Positions 12,601 through 24,063 of a stretch of 64,000 nucleotides of DNA are shown in pieces. Made by a program: the position numbers and the translations under genes. Within the stretch, counting starts at the first letter, position 1; every line of letters starts with the position of its first letter. This stretch comes from Solen grandis (taxonomy: Eukaryota > Mollusca > Bivalvia > Adapedonta > Solenidae): NCBI GenBank assembly GCA_021229015.1, contig CM037785.1:37743011-37807010 (forward strand). Direction: 5' to 3'. Under the pieces are notes generated by a model. It saw only the letters and a program-made list of their open reading frames with translations, was not told the DNA's origin and did not search any database.

Positions 12601-13953
12601 GTTATACAAATTATGGCCCCCTTTTAACTTAGAAATTTTGGTAAAGTTTGGCATTCAAGCTACTATCCAGCTTCTATCTCAGAAATTGTTTATGGTATTG
12701 ACTAGAAAGTTAAGGAGTGTATTCAGGGGCATAAGAAAACCAAAGAGGATAACTTTTGGACTGAATTTTTTACAAATTAGAACCCTTCTCTAACTTGGTT
12801 ACTTGGTTAAAGTTTTGAATGCACAGTATTATTATCCTTATGTCTCAGTAACTAGGCATGACTTCATAAAAATATTAAGGGGTAACAGACTATCAAGGTA
12901 TATCATTTTTGACTATTATTATATACAGGGTATGTGAAGAAGATTTCATTTGATTTACCAACAAGCATTTTGAATAGTCAAGCGTGCTGTCCTCTGACAG
13001 CTCTTGTTACAAAAAAAGTCACATGTCATAATCGGTTTAGAATAGCTTCAATTAGAAATGTTCAGTCAATCACTGATGAGGTTAATCAATAATCATGCCA
13101 CAGCACACTTGCAAAAGGTGTAATTATGCGATGAGTGTGACAGCCATTGCACCATCATGTTCAAGTGGTTGTCTTATGAATGAGGTACTGCAATTATTCT
13201 TTGATGGAATCTAATTGAACATTCAATTGATTGCATCTTCCAAATCATTGCACTTCCAAGTTCTTGCATTTTTTATTTTCATCATGTGAAAGACACTATA
13301 AAAGGAAAGGACATGAATGGGTTTCGTGCATGTTGGCTTCTCACCAGGAGTTCTGGACTAAAAATTTCCAAACGGCAAATCTTTGTCAAATCTTTGTTAT
13401 TTTTATGCCCCTGGATCAAGAGATTTGATGATATTGTTTTTGATATGTCTGTTTGTTTATTTGTCACGTAATTTTAACCTTGACCATAACATAGAAGTAC
13501 TTCCACCTACAGCTACCAAATTTCATAGGTGCATGCACCTTGATGAGCTTTACTCACCAGGTGAACTTGACCTTCAAATGACCCTGACCCCCAAGGTCTA
13601 AAGCCCCGGCCCCCAGGGGGCATGGTGTGTATTCGAATGTAGCTTGTTCTGACTTGATTCTAGATTTTTGGAAAGTGTCCGCCTTTTTTTTCTCATATAA
13701 TTTGATTCTGGAACTAATGAGAGTTTTGTCTGGGGAATTCCTGATGAGGATCGAATTAAATACAGGGATGCATTTGTGAGAAGCTAAGAGAATGTGCCAT
13801 TAACATTATGCTATCTAGTCACCTTGCTATTTCCTTGATTGCCAAAATGTGGATAATAAGTTTTTACCTGTTTGTTTTAGGACCAGCCAGATGGAGATCG
13901 ACAGCCATATTGCTCAGTGCTTATCAGCAGCAGATGATGATGTCACATGGTGA
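666..13953 (+). CDS. FAAP20: FAAP20-like Fanconi anaemia core complex protein with C-terminal UBZ2 zinc finger (4 exons)
   Basis: Exons 666-844, 3342-3480, 5623-6581 and 13881-13953 have GT/AG borders and matching phases (2, 0, 2), and total 1350 nt: 449 residues plus TGA. The C-terminus is a zinc finger with ligands C416, C419, H435 and C439 (CPLCQTHFKQ, then TSQMEIDSHIAQCLS). It ends in DDDVTW, with Trp as the last residue. FAAP20 is the small FANCA-binding subunit of the Fanconi core complex; its UBZ2 finger and terminal Trp bind ubiquitin, linking the complex to damaged, ubiquitin-marked chromatin. The last intron splits the finger between G426 and T427. The middle (about residues 60-400) is Ser/Asn/Lys-rich and looks disordered, so the protein is much longer than human FAAP20 (180 aa as I recall). 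Residues 2-10 are a basic, NLS-like run and 24-33 a possible SUMO-interacting motif. The start at 666 has A at -3. The finger is certain in type; FAAP20 orthology is a strong inference. Intron 1 holds a LINE; intron 3 (7.3 kb) is full of repeats. Confidence 0.8.
983..2652 (+). mobile_element. 5'-truncated LINE (non-LTR retrotransposon) with reverse transcriptase ORF
   Basis: An open frame from about 983 to 2338 encodes a reverse transcriptase core: SGPDE and YKKGD/NYRPISLT at the start, motif A MDFSKAFDKV, SGVPQGTVLGPTLF, then the catalytic FADD box. The endonuclease domain is missing, so the copy is 5' truncated. The frame stops at 2336-2338, but the family C-terminus (SYKYSFFPRT, TIVQWNMLP, VDAFKAQV) continues in another frame to TAA at 2488-2490, showing a one-base frameshift. 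The 3' end is a (GAA)n-like run at about 2632-2652, a common LINE tail. It lies in the sense orientation in intron 1 of the FAAP20-like gene. The RT type resembles the jockey-like group; clade placement needs a phylogeny. It is inactive. Confidence 0.85.
2825..3290 (+). repeat. tRNA-derived SINE fragments
   Basis: Around 3116-3172 there is a tRNA-like head with a Pol III B-box-like GGGTTTGAATCC. It is followed by a tail that includes 'AGTACTGGTGCCACCCAG' and 'AAAGTTGTAAGAGCTT'. A related tail (TACTGGTCCAACCCAGGAA...) occurs alone at about 2838-2900, and again in antisense at about 10865-10935. This looks like one SINE family with several degraded copies in the FAAP20 introns. Confidence 0.45.
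3981..4465 (+). repeat. 'TTTTATGCCC' family repetitive element
   Basis: The left end has the hairpin-forming CCTGCCATGAAATGGCA just after a T-run. The body contains repeated 'AAGGTCAAGGTCAC' motifs. The right end reads GGGCATTTGTGTCC...GACACATTTCTAG, and a similar end recurs near 21663-21692. It is non-coding. Related left ends occur at 4986, 13402 and 38229. Confidence 0.5.
4986..5216 (+). repeat. 'TTTTATGCCC' family element, copy 2
   Basis: It matches 13402-13625 closely over its length: TTAAACCTTGACCATAA, AGGTGCATGCACCTTGAT, CACCAGGTGACCTTGACC and the terminal GGGGCATGG. The two copies together define a non-autonomous element of about 230 bp. No ORF is present. Confidence 0.6.
5288..5495 (+). 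repeat. MetaSINE-like SINE, degraded copy
   Basis: The degenerate tRNA head keeps a B box (GGGTTCAAGTCC). It is followed by the central domain TTTTCATGTGAGGAAGCC...GCTGGCTTGCAGTAG, then GGGGTCTTCCTCCACCTG and CTGAAATACTGTGGCAG, and ends in an A-rich tail. It is in the same family as the copies at 21036, 33304, 44435, 54312 and 59812. Confidence 0.75.
7083..8068 (-). repeat. diverged member of the GGCCATGATGGCC repeat family
   Basis: It starts with AACAAGAGGACCATGATGGC and TCACTCACTTGAG, a mutated terminus of the family seen intact at 26269 and 46234. The body repeats 'AAGTAGGTCACTGGGTCATG'-type units and later 'AGGGCCATAAATC...GGTATCAGCCATA' units. The right limit is uncertain. Confidence 0.4.
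8069..8184. repeat. 31-bp tandem repeat, about 3.7 copies
   Basis: Unit GGACCTATATAGAATAYCAC plus AGACACTGTCT. The starts at 8069, 8100, 8131 and 8162 show an exact 31-bp period. Copies alternate between AATATCAC and AATACCAC, hinting at a duplication of a two-unit block. Confidence 0.85.
8662..10060 (+). mobile_element. non-autonomous element of the AGCTCACCTGAG...GGCCATGATGGCC family with internal tandem repeats
   Basis: The left end is TTTAGCTCACATGAGCACAA followed by GTCCGGCGTCCGTCGTCC-type G/C/T tandem motifs. The right end is CAGGTGAGCGATTCAGGGCC then ATCATGGCCCTCTTGTTT. Between them are about six tandem units of about 160 bp (AATCTTCTTCTATGAATC, TTTGGTATGTAGCATCATCT, CCTATGGTGATAAATGACCC). 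The long - strand ORFs here (9065-9448, 9430-9783) are only repeat translations. The transposon class is unknown to me; no transposase is present. Confidence 0.7.
10367..10490 (+). repeat. left-end fragment of the AGCTCRACTATTCGAAGAAT family
   Basis: AGCTCAACTATTCGAAGAAT then ATGAGAGCTATTGTAGTCGC, matching the start of the larger copy at 11052. Only the first 100-odd bases are recognisable. Confidence 0.6.
11052..13009 (+). mobile_element. non-autonomous element (AGCTCGACTATTCGAAGAAT family), interrupted by another element
   Basis: The left end is AGCTCGACTATTCGAAGAAT. The body has repeated units 'AGTTTTGCATGCAAGTTACT' and 'AACTTAGAAATTTTGG'. The right end is GAATAGTCAAGCGTGCTGTC then CTCTGACAGCTCTTGTTA. 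The left ...CTATTCGAA and the right GAATAG... form a short imperfect inverted repeat. Bases 11455-12474 are a separate insertion. It is non-coding. Confidence 0.6.
11455..12474 (+). mobile_element. AGCTCACCTGAG...GGCCATCTTGGCC family element nested in 11052-13009
   Basis: It starts AAGCTCACCTGAGCACTTGT with an immediate hairpin (CTCACCTGAGCA/TGCTCAGGGTGAG) and ends CAGGTGAGTGACACAGGGCC then ATCTTGGCCCTCTTGTTT. The interior is about six diverged tandem units containing 'AGGTCACCAGGTCAAATCTT' and 'GGATGTTTGTCTACATGATA'. The host repeat resumes directly after it, and no target duplication longer than a few Ts is visible. Confidence 0.7.
13402..13625 (+). repeat. 'TTTTATGCCC' family element, copy 3
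   Basis: TTTTTATGCCCCTGGATCAA to CCCAGGGGGCATGGTG, matching 4986-5216 in the interior. It lies just before the last FAAP20 exon. Confidence 0.6.
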
Positions 13954-15949
13954 CTCTTCATCATCTGCAAAGATTTTTTGTAGTGCTAGAACTACCATCG
14001 CTACTTTGACGCTATTTCATTCATATATTGGCAGTCAAGTATACATGTGGAGAGGACATAGCATTTATTATTCAGGGATAGCTGCTTGTGGAACCAGATA
14101 ATGTGGGGAGGGTAGGGAGCTGCCAGTGATCTCATAGAGACTTGTGAGATTGGATTCCCATGTTGCTTTAATATATTTCTGGGACCATATTCTTGAAATA
14201 TCTTACAATTTACTTAAAATGTTGATAAAATTTTACAAATTTTATATACATGTATATGTATAATATTTTCTTAAATAACTTACTTTCATGCTTAAGAAGT
14301 TAAGAGCAAATTTGTCTACAATCTAGAGAAATTAAGGTACGGTACTATTCTCTTTAAATTTGTGACTTAAGTAAAAAAAATGACTTATACTGCTTAGTGA
14401 ATACTGTCCCTAGACATTTTCATATGAATCCTTTAATGACCTTCACTCTGCCTTACAGACTATGATTTTTTTTATCTAATGCATGTATATTTGTTGATCA
14501 GCTTACAAGTCATTATTTTGAACATGTTATGAATCCCCTTCTGTTATAGCATTACTTGCTACAACCCAACTACCCCTTGGTAATGTGTGTGTGTGTGTGT
14601 GGGGGGGGGTTATGCAGTATAGTCACACCACATGGTATATGGCATCATTTTAAGCTATGGCGAACAGCATATTTTGCGTCAATTCAGAGGGGAAAAACTG
14701 CTGCATTGTATGTCATTATTGATTTTAACGGTATATAGTGCATTAATTGTGCCCTACACATAGGTTCCTATGTCCCTGTGATTCTTTTGTCAGATGTACA
14801 GTTTCTCCTTACTTCAGGAAAACCTTCCGAGGTTGTAAAATTTAGCTCAACAATTTTTCCCGAATGTTAGGAAATACTGTACATATGACAAAAGAATCAT
14901 AAGGGCTTTTGTGTAGTGCACATGCAATCTTCCATTTCTCATGCGCTATATCATATTAAAATTGGCAAAGAAATAAAATACTTACAGCAGTTTTTTTTTC
15001 GAATGGAGGCAGATTATGCTGTTGCTGATAGCTTAAAATGTCATATACCACATGATATGGCTACACTGATATAGTAGCCTCTTTGTATGTCTTTTCCATA
15101 CACCCCAAATTAGCCAACGGAAATGTTTCTTCATGTAAATACATTGTAACATCATTGACAAATAGCAGGGTAGTTTGGGGTATCAGTCACTCTCAGTGAT
15201 AGCTCTAGATATAGTTATACTTTCATATAGTGGAATCTTTATTTCTTTATTGATGTTCCACATCATTTGTACTTTCTTGTAAAAGTTCACTTTCTTTTGG
15301 ATTTATGTTAACATGAAAATGTGTATGACCTTTACATAAGACCATTTCTATTTGTACACCCCCGCCATTATTGCCATATGTATCCTAGTCTGTGTGTATG
15401 TACTTTCATACAAGTCCTAGATGCGCTATGAATTATACAATGAAGTGTTCATTGCATATCTTTTTCATGGTCTGTGACTTTGACCTTTAACCTTTTATTT
15501 CCTGTCAAGCATTTTTGGCTTTTTCTGCCATATAACATGATTTAGGTATTCCAGTTTTTGTTGCCATACAACCCTTTCTGATATATTGGCCTTGACCTCA
15601 TTTATGTAACTAAGAAAACCTTGTATATAAGAAACATGGTTATTGAATGCTCAAGATTTCTGAAATCAGAAACACACTCATTAGTCATGGGAACATGCAT
15701 GGCAAGGGTCCTTACTCAGAATTCATCTTTTTTGTTGTTGTTGTTGTTGTTGTTGTCGTTAAACTTCACACAAATGCTATAAGGAAAACCTATGTGACAA
15801 GGACTATAATCAACAATTAAAACTATAAATGATTAATGCCTTTTTATGCCCAAGCTGACCGTTTATCATCTCTGACTAGAAAACTTCACAAAACCTATTA
15901 TAATATCTCCATTACTATTTGACTCTTTGTGCCTCAGTATATAATTCAT
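13954..15949 (+). other. FAAP20-like 3' UTR and downstream sequence, no other gene seen
   Basis: No coding signal. It contains a (GT)n/G-run at 14584-14609 and a (GTT)n microsatellite at about 15731-15757, possibly a SINE tail. The poly(A) candidate is given separately. Confidence 0.4.
14972..14977 (+). promoter_or_regulatory. candidate polyadenylation signal for the FAAP20-like gene
   Basis: A canonical AATAAA about 1 kb past the TGA stop, in sequence with no other recognised feature. It is a motif match only; no transcript evidence is available. Confidence 0.3.
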
Positions 15950-16049
15950 NNNNNNNNNNNNNNNNNNNNNNNNNNNNNNNNNNNNNNNNNNNNNNNNNNN
16001 NNNNNNNNNNNNNNNNNNNNNNNNNNNNNNNNNNNNNNNNNNNNNNNNN
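15950..16049. other. assembly gap (100 N)
   Basis: Exactly 100 Ns, the conventional scaffold gap of unknown size. Confidence 0.98.
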
Positions 16050-19000
16050 TTTCAATTCTGCTGGAATTTTTCTTTTTTGTGTTTTAGTTTTTTTTGTGAC
16101 TTCACAGATCGCTTTTTAAGATTCATAGTTAAAAAACTGAACTAAACTGCTTCAGAATTTCATATTTCGGGCGAACGGAGTTGCCGTGACTAACGAGAGT
16201 ATAGAGTTAAACTGGCAAAAGATTATACGTGAAGGTTTCATTTTGCTGGAGTTTTGTTAAGCGTTCTAGTACACCTAGAACAATAGTTGGTGATTTTCAG
16301 TAAGAACTCGTATTACGTTGTATGATTATATTCCAATCTGCCTAAAATTTATAATTGATTCCACTCTTGCTCGTGAAACTAGATCTTTTTTTTTCTATGC
16401 CACATTGTCGTATACCTGAATCAATCATATTGCAAAATCCAGGAAATAATAAATTCGAACTTGCAATTGCAATATATCTTCATTTTTCTTTCCAGCCAAT
16501 GGTTATAAAACATTTAAGTCAATATGTTCTTAGAAGTACATCGAACTCGATGCATCTACATATACGTGCTTTAAGGGCATAAGCTCAATTGAAGGTATGT
16601 TAACTTTCATCATATACAGTCAGTTTAACGATTTAAAATTTTCGTAGAACTACATTTCTGCTATATATTCATAAACTGTCACACTTTGAGTTCATAAAGA
16701 CGTAAAGAGCGTGTTATACAACTATTTTATTAACGATTTGTGGAATTTGTTACTTTAACATTGCTTGAACCTTTTTTTCCAAAATTTCTTTTGCATTTTG
16801 ATAAACCCTACCATGATCACCAAGAGGATTTTTGACGAGTGCAGCATGTGTGTGAAAAAACTTAGAATGAAGCAGTTGACTTTTAAGCGCTAATGTTTTA
16901 GAAATATGAAGTTTTTATAAATGGATTTTAAGTGATCTGTGCAACCACAATCGATTAAGTCGCCTCTGGAGAATTGAGCAGAAATTATGTTTAAGATTGA
17001 AAATTATACTCCCAGGAAGCAAATACATGTATGAGATGTCTTCAAACTGAATACAGTATAATGTATTTACATACTTATGGGATTAGAGACATACTTTCAT
17101 GCATTAATGTAGTTTTCTATTCATTCTTAACATTCTAGTAGGGAGCTTGCGTGTCGCTATGGCAAGTGAAATTTCGAAACGCGTTAAACCAGTGTTTCGT
17201 TTGGTCTGTCCGAATCACGCCCCTTATTATTATCATCAACTTTTTTGTTAGGTGCCAACCAAGTCAAACACGACAAATAAATATCACAATACCCCCAACA
17301 CCACACTATACATTTGTTTCGATTGGCGGGTGCCAGGCTTCAAGTAGAATTTTTGTGTTTGGCTTGGCAGGATCTAGACAAAACTTATGAATTTTGCAAC
17401 GAAATTTATATTCGCTCAGGTAAATACTGGTTTATTGTAATTCGAAACTGAATATATATTTATAAATCTTGAAACACTGTAAACAGCGATGCAGTTTTTA
17501 CAGTAATGATTTACTTATTTATTTGCAAATTGACGAAGAATTACATGAAGTAATACGTGCAGGGCTTCAACGATACATATACTTATCAGCAAGTTTTCTA
17601 TCATTCGTTTCGAAAATTAATAAATTAAATGTATTAATATATATTTTCTTCATAGTAGATGGTTTTACGTTCTAAATGCTGATTCGTATTAGATGTGGTT
17701 CTAGTTTTACAAGCAAATTTTGCGCGCTGTAGTTTTATTTTCCAGTCCACATCCTATTTGCGAAATGCATCCACAATACCGAGTATAATGCTGATTGCCA
17801 AATTATTCAATCTTATTCATCATATGTTGCTTACCAAGTTTTGGGCTGAATATTGTCGTCAAGCAGATTGGTAAAAAATAGCAGACATATGCGTAATCTA
17901 ATGCATCACCCTTTATCAAAGCAACGAACAAAACATTTGCGATTACGACCTGAAAATCGAAATCAACTAAACCGATGCGGTTCTAAATACAATCATTTCC
18001 TTTCTGTCTGCATGTTCTGTAACTCCATCAATTCCTAATGCTATCTCATATATCAAAAAAAGTTTCCAATCAAAACACCGGCTGGGTTACCACATTCTCT
18101 TTACAAATGTTGACTTAATGTCTGAACAGCATTATAAAGAAACTAGCTTCAATAAATCTAAAAATAATGTTTGTTTGTTCATTATCATCATAGGCAGCAT
18201 TTAATACAGCAATACAAGCTGGTAGTGTTTGTCGCATATCCGTTTTAATCCTCGCGATTTGAAGTATTAAACAAATTTGCTATTGACTGCGAAGTTGTTT
18301 GTGCATTTCATCCCATATCTCCTTACTCTTAGTGCTTTCTTGGTACATGAATTGATGATGTCTTTATTTAGAATAAGCTTAAATATTCTCCCGAAATAAA
18401 GTCATGATTTTCATTGTGGTGTTCCTAAACATTTTTGTGAATGAAACCAATCTGAAAACAGAAACATATTAAGAAAAGATATAAAAAATTGTGAAAAGCT
18501 TGTTTTGGATTAATTATGACACTGAAGTAATTGAGATGTTATTTGCGGGCTTCATTTTTAGCAATCAAAATACCATTTTAGTCAAAACTTACTTAATTAT
18601 TTAAAATGCCAAACACAATATTTTGATCGCTGCCTATACTGCAATGCAGATGGGTTTAATGTCCAATCGGCAGTATTTCAGTTTCATCGGAAACTAATAC
18701 CTCGATGCGATATCACACCGTCGACAAGTAACATGATACCACACCCAGCTATTTAACTTGAAACCAGGACACTATCCTTACAGGCTGAGCGTCATGCAAC
18801 GATTAACTTTTAGTTCAGATCCTTTAAAATATCAGGGCATTCAAGACTTTGTGAATTATGTAATAACTTATCTAGTGATATTTACATACACGCATCTTAT
18901 CTCTTGTCATATAAGGGGGGAATGCAGAGAAAGCTATTTTATCTTGCAGCATTCGAGAGAACTTTTTATAGGTGTGAGTTAAAAATGAACGGATGAAGGT

Positions 19001-21035
19001 ATACCTTCTGTAATCATTTAAGAGTCGAAAACAATGAGAAAAGGGATGTCAAACGATATCAATGTATTCCCTGCAATGAGCATAGTGCACCACACCTTTT
19101 TTTCTCTTCCTAGTTTCGGCGCAAGTAGATATGTGCGAATGTTTACTCTCTTGAATTAAACTGTAGTGCGATTTGCATTCTCGCGCATTTTGCCATTAAT
19201 AACAGTTTATTCGATATGTTACCTTCAGCATAGGTCATTAACATATTTTAATTCAGATTTAACTCCCATAATGCAATCGTTTTAAATAAACAAAGAATCT
19301 CAAAATACTGCGTGATAGGTTGGACTGGTAGAAAAGGAAAGTCTGAAGAAATATCGAAACACAAAGTTGCCATAGGCATAATTATGTGCTGCCTTAGTCT
19401 AATGTATTCGACTCACCCCTACCGATATTTTGCGGTGACGAACATATTATCGAATCGAAGCAAATGAATGTAAAACAACCAGTCAAACATCGGTGAACCG
19501 TTGCCATCTTAAATACATACATGGAAGCAGTTTTAATGTGTCTGTTCATTCGTCTGTTTGCTCTGTTTTTCCATCATTTTGTTATGCTAATATCTTTTAC
19601 AGTATTGTTCACTATCAAAGAGTTATCGTTGGCTATCACATGAACCTCTAAAGCAAATAATGGCGACTTCACCAATCAGATTTACACGTAAAAAGGCTGC
19701 GTCTTATCTAATTCAAATAATGTCAGAGTGTTCACGTTCATCACGTTCTTCAAGAGCAACCTTTTCGAATCCTACTTTTCACAACATTATACAACATGTA
19801 TACTAAAATACTGGGAAAAAAATGAACAAAAATGGTTGTTGAAAACATTTCCTGATCTTGACTATGGAAGGGCAACCAGGTCAGAATTCTCTTCCGCTTG
19901 TAACTTATTCTGTTGTTGTTAAATACAATCTACATTTCAAATGTAATCATTTTACGGATATTGATGTTGTTATTATGTGTGTAAATGCATTTTTATAATT
20001 GTGAAATTTGTAAGTGTCTTCTTGCTTATGACTGTCAATTCTTGCAATCTGTTAGATCTACATTGCATCCCGTTTACAACTATTCGATTGTGAAACAAAA
20101 AGCTAACTCTGTTTGTGAACGGTGTGACTGTATCTTTTTCCTTTCCCTTTCTGGAGAGCATTTATTGCACGTCTTGCGTGTCAATATTCCAAGGAGATAC
20201 ATGTCAATTTGTTTTTTTTTGTGTAACATACACATGTATAAAACACGTGCTTTATATTCATAGCGAACAACTAGTGTATAAATTCACACATTAAAACGCC
20301 ATAAATGATCAAGAATCATTTTATAAAAAAAAATAAAAAAATAAATAAAACAAATAAATAACAAAAATAATAAAAAAAACTCTTAAAATGAGAAATAATT
20401 ATATTATGCATTACCTACACATCTCTATACTACATGATCTCTCTTTCTATCTCTCTGTCAATGTGCGCACGTGTGTGTGTAGAGAAAATCACAATAACAT
20501 TTACCTACGGCATCTTTCCCCCTTCACCCCCATCCCCATCTCTCTCTCTCCCTCTCTCTGAATTGAAAAATACGTGATATGCTTGTAGGACACTTGGTTG
20601 AGACACTTGAAACATTTATTCAAATCTAAATTTCAAAATCAAAAATCAAATTCTCTTTAATATATTATTAACAAAAATAATATATAGAAGCTCCCAACTT
20701 CCACATTCTGTAGCAGTTTTGAGAGCTTCTGTCAAAAAAGGTACTAACATACTTATACATTATTAGGAGATAAACCCAGATCAACCTGCAGGTAAACTAA
20801 AGTCTTTGCAATCAGTATAAATATAGATCGACCTGACAGTTACAAATGTAAAAGAGGTTCATGTATATACCAGTATCAACATGCAAGTAAGCAAACGTTT
20901 ATACAACAAGCATAAGCCTAGATCAATCTTAAAAATAACTGATTCGGGAACGAGTATAAACGAGATCAGCCTGCAAGTAAAACTTGTATATACAGAGATA
21001 CACAAATCGATCGATTCCTTAAAGTAAACCGACCT
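16050..21035. other. no recognisable gene
   Basis: AT-rich sequence with scattered short ORFs that resemble nothing I know. It contains (TC)n around 20535-20560 and A-rich low complexity near 20325-20375. The part around 17930-18400 is related to 27640-28040 (see findings). Confidence 0.5.
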
Positions 21036-21282
21036 ATGACTTGACTATTTGAGTTTACCGTCGTTTCGACAGTATTTCAGTATAGCGACTCCGTAATTAC
21101 AAGTGGAGGAAAACCCTAAATGCACGGAGGCATCCGGGTATACCCACCGACCTACCGCAAGCCATCTGGAAGGCTTCCTCACATGAAAATCCGAATGACC
21201 CTGCCGGGATTCGAACCCACGCGGTGAGGGGCTGAGTGAGTGTTAAAGTCAGCGACTTTACCCTCTCGGCCACGGAGGCCCC
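21036..21282 (-). repeat. MetaSINE-like SINE, near full length
   Basis: Read on the - strand: tRNA-like head GGGGCCTCCGTGGCCGAGAG and B box GGGTTCGAATCCC, then the central domain TTTTCATGTGAGGAAGCC/TTGCGGTAGGTCGGTGGG, GTTTTCCTCCACTTGTAATT, and the tail CTGAAATACTGTCGAAACGA. Best read as Pol III-type SINE, not a tRNA gene: the tRNA fold has no proper acceptor stem pair and the element continues 170 bp further. Confidence 0.85.
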
Positions 21283-24063
21283 AAACTGACCTGTGTACGT
21301 AAACAGATGTATGCAAACCAGTATAAAGACAAATCAGTCTAACATGTCAGCATGATGCAGCCAGAATGTCACATGTTAGCATGGAATGATATCGTTTCAT
21401 AGTAAAATCGGTGTCTACATGTTCGAAACAATAGTATCGTTCTTCAATGTCAATCAATTGCGATAACTGCAGAGCTCATCATTTCTAGTGTACGAGTATT
21501 TTTAACATTTCCCAGAAGACTGAGAGTTTTGTTATGTGGGATACATTGTATGATGCCATACATTTTTTCATTTCATGGTCACTATAACCTCAAGTATGAC
21601 ATCCTTGTCAGACTGGACGAAGGTTCTTGACATGCTATTATTCAACAAAAAAGAGGTTGTAGGGGCATCTGTGTCCTATGGACACATTTCTAATTTCATT
21701 CGTTGTTATAACCTGAAATTGTGAACCTAAAAGCCAAATATTTTTTGTTCAGTTTCCCTTCTGATTCACAAACTGATGAGTTAAAATTAAGAATATTTTC
21801 AATTCTCTTTATTTCTTTCATATAATTATTGCTCATTAACTTGGATACTAAATGGTACTTCGTCATTTAACTTTCTTTTCAAATTACGTCATTTTACCAC
21901 AACGATTGCTTCATCTTCATTTCATGGATGAAATACGAGAAAACTTAAATAATCAGCGTAAAATAAGAGGATTGTTGTTATTTATCTATTGAAAAAGACA
22001 ATCATTGGAAATGCACATGTATATCCAATTACAGTACCTTACTATGAGTACATAATTTCTTTGTTTCGAAACATATCACCGTTTCGAAACATATCACCTT
22101 TGATTTCTGTCTACATTAAGTTACAAAAGATCGATAAAAAACTGTATATTATTTTCATTACATGATATGTTAACACCCCCCTCCCTTTTTTTTGAAACCA
22201 TCATAAACAAGTTAAAGATATAAAGCGTTGTTATATAAAGAATGATGTTTAAATTTTTATTTTGATCGTGAAGATAATATGTTTTATTAATAAATTAGTG
22301 TTTAATTACAAATGTTTTGTATGCACGCATATGACGCTATGATATGAAGCGCCCAATGGTTATGATTCAATGCTCTAATTTTGACTAGTTTCAGGTAACC
22401 AGTGATTTCGGTTGCGCAAACTGCACGTTCATTGTACTTCAGTACGAAAAATCACACATCATTTTTTTTTTTATTTAAACAACTCCAATTATCTCCCTTT
22501 TCAAGGGAATTCAAAGACGGTTTGCAGGCATTTACGATCGCACTCGAAAAATCTTTAACTTAGAATGTATTGCCATCAGGGCCTTGGAATAATGACCCGT
22601 TGTTGTATAACAAAGTGTTAATCGCAAAGCGGACTGTTTATGAATTGCAATTAGTGTTTCTTTTTAATACGTTTGAAATACAAAAAAATATTCCATTGTG
22701 AGTGTTTCTTCGCTAATTAGATGTTTTGATAATGCTTTGAAATCTTTTAAAAAAAAAAAAAAAAAAAAAAAGATATCCAAGAAAAAAAGAAAATCATAAA
22801 GATAAAAACAGAAGACATTTAAGTTAATTTTTTGTCTCAATTAAGGATTTTAGACTCTAATTCTCAAATTTTATTGCAAACAACAAGACAGAAAACATCA
22901 AAAACATGTTTTTAAGGATAAATCTTGCAAAAGCGGACAAAACAAGTCCATTAAATGTTTTAAAAATATCAAAGTTGCCATTAATTTTTTACTGCCCGTC
23001 GTTCCTGAAGATAATTGTCAAATATCACTAATACATCAATGTGATACCGGCAAAAAGACATGCACATGATTAAATAACGACTAGAAGATCTATATTAGAA
23101 GGAACACGTATTATGGCGTTGAGTTATGGGGATATAAAGGACCCAACTCCTTCTGTTTTGATGAAAATCGATATGCTGATATTGAGAAAAAATAGGAATT
23201 GAGGTTTCACAATGCTTTTTACATTTTAATATGCTTATTATTGTTACAAAATACATATTATGTTTTCAAAATGCGTATTACAATCGTGAAATTGTTACTT
23301 GAAAATCGAACTTTTAACGATTTAGTTTTTGTTAACGTTAAAAGTTTGAAGCTGAATTTCGCATGTTACAAATTATAAGATGCAGATTCTATATTGTGGT
23401 TTTCAGTGGCTTGGTTTTTTTTTAAGATTTACATTTAGGATTGAAAGCGTTCGTTTACATCGGAAAGGAGATTACTGTATTTAAAACTACATTGGTTCAG
23501 TTTTTTTTCAGCTCGTCGTCAGAAAGCGGGGCGATGCATCTTGTTTTAAAAAAAATGTTGTGTTTATACTTGACCAATAACACATGTGGGTATAAAATAT
23601 GAAGGCACTGAAGTTGTGTGTGTCTCAAGTGAAAGAGCTGCAGATTTACTTTTTTTTTTTGCCAGATACTAAACTTTAATGAAAAAATGAACGATTGTTG
23701 TTTTTGATTTGCTTTCTTTTGATTTAGATATGCATATTTATATAAATCTTATAAAATGTAGCAAGAGAAATAGGGAATGTAAGAATGGCGATGTGCTAAT
23801 TGTTAGCAATCCATTGAAGCAAATGGTGTGTTCATCTTTTCTCGTAACGATTTTTTTAACGCACGGTTAAAGCGGGTTTAAAAAATTGGGTTTATTTGGC
23901 ATCGCTTGAAAGTTTGATCCCCGTTTATGAAATTAACTTAAGAATTTAAGAACAAGCGACAATCCTTTGTTTCATCGCTATCAGCGCTTTGATTTGTACT
24001 CAGTATGTGGCGGTAAGTCTTTACAGAAGTAATTATACAACAAGTTTGCTGCGAAGGTCAGTG
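21283..24063. other. no recognisable gene
   Basis: Low-complexity, AT-rich sequence. It includes a 23-A run at about 22749-22771 and a 17-bp direct duplication TTTCGAAACATATCACC at about 22063-22097. Bases 21663-21692 match the right end of the 3981-4465 repeat. Confidence 0.5.

Noticed and set aside
16355..20263. Scattered 60-90 codon ORFs between 16 and 20 kb
   Set aside because: No domain resemblance, no consistent splice sites, and lengths expected by chance in AT-rich DNA.
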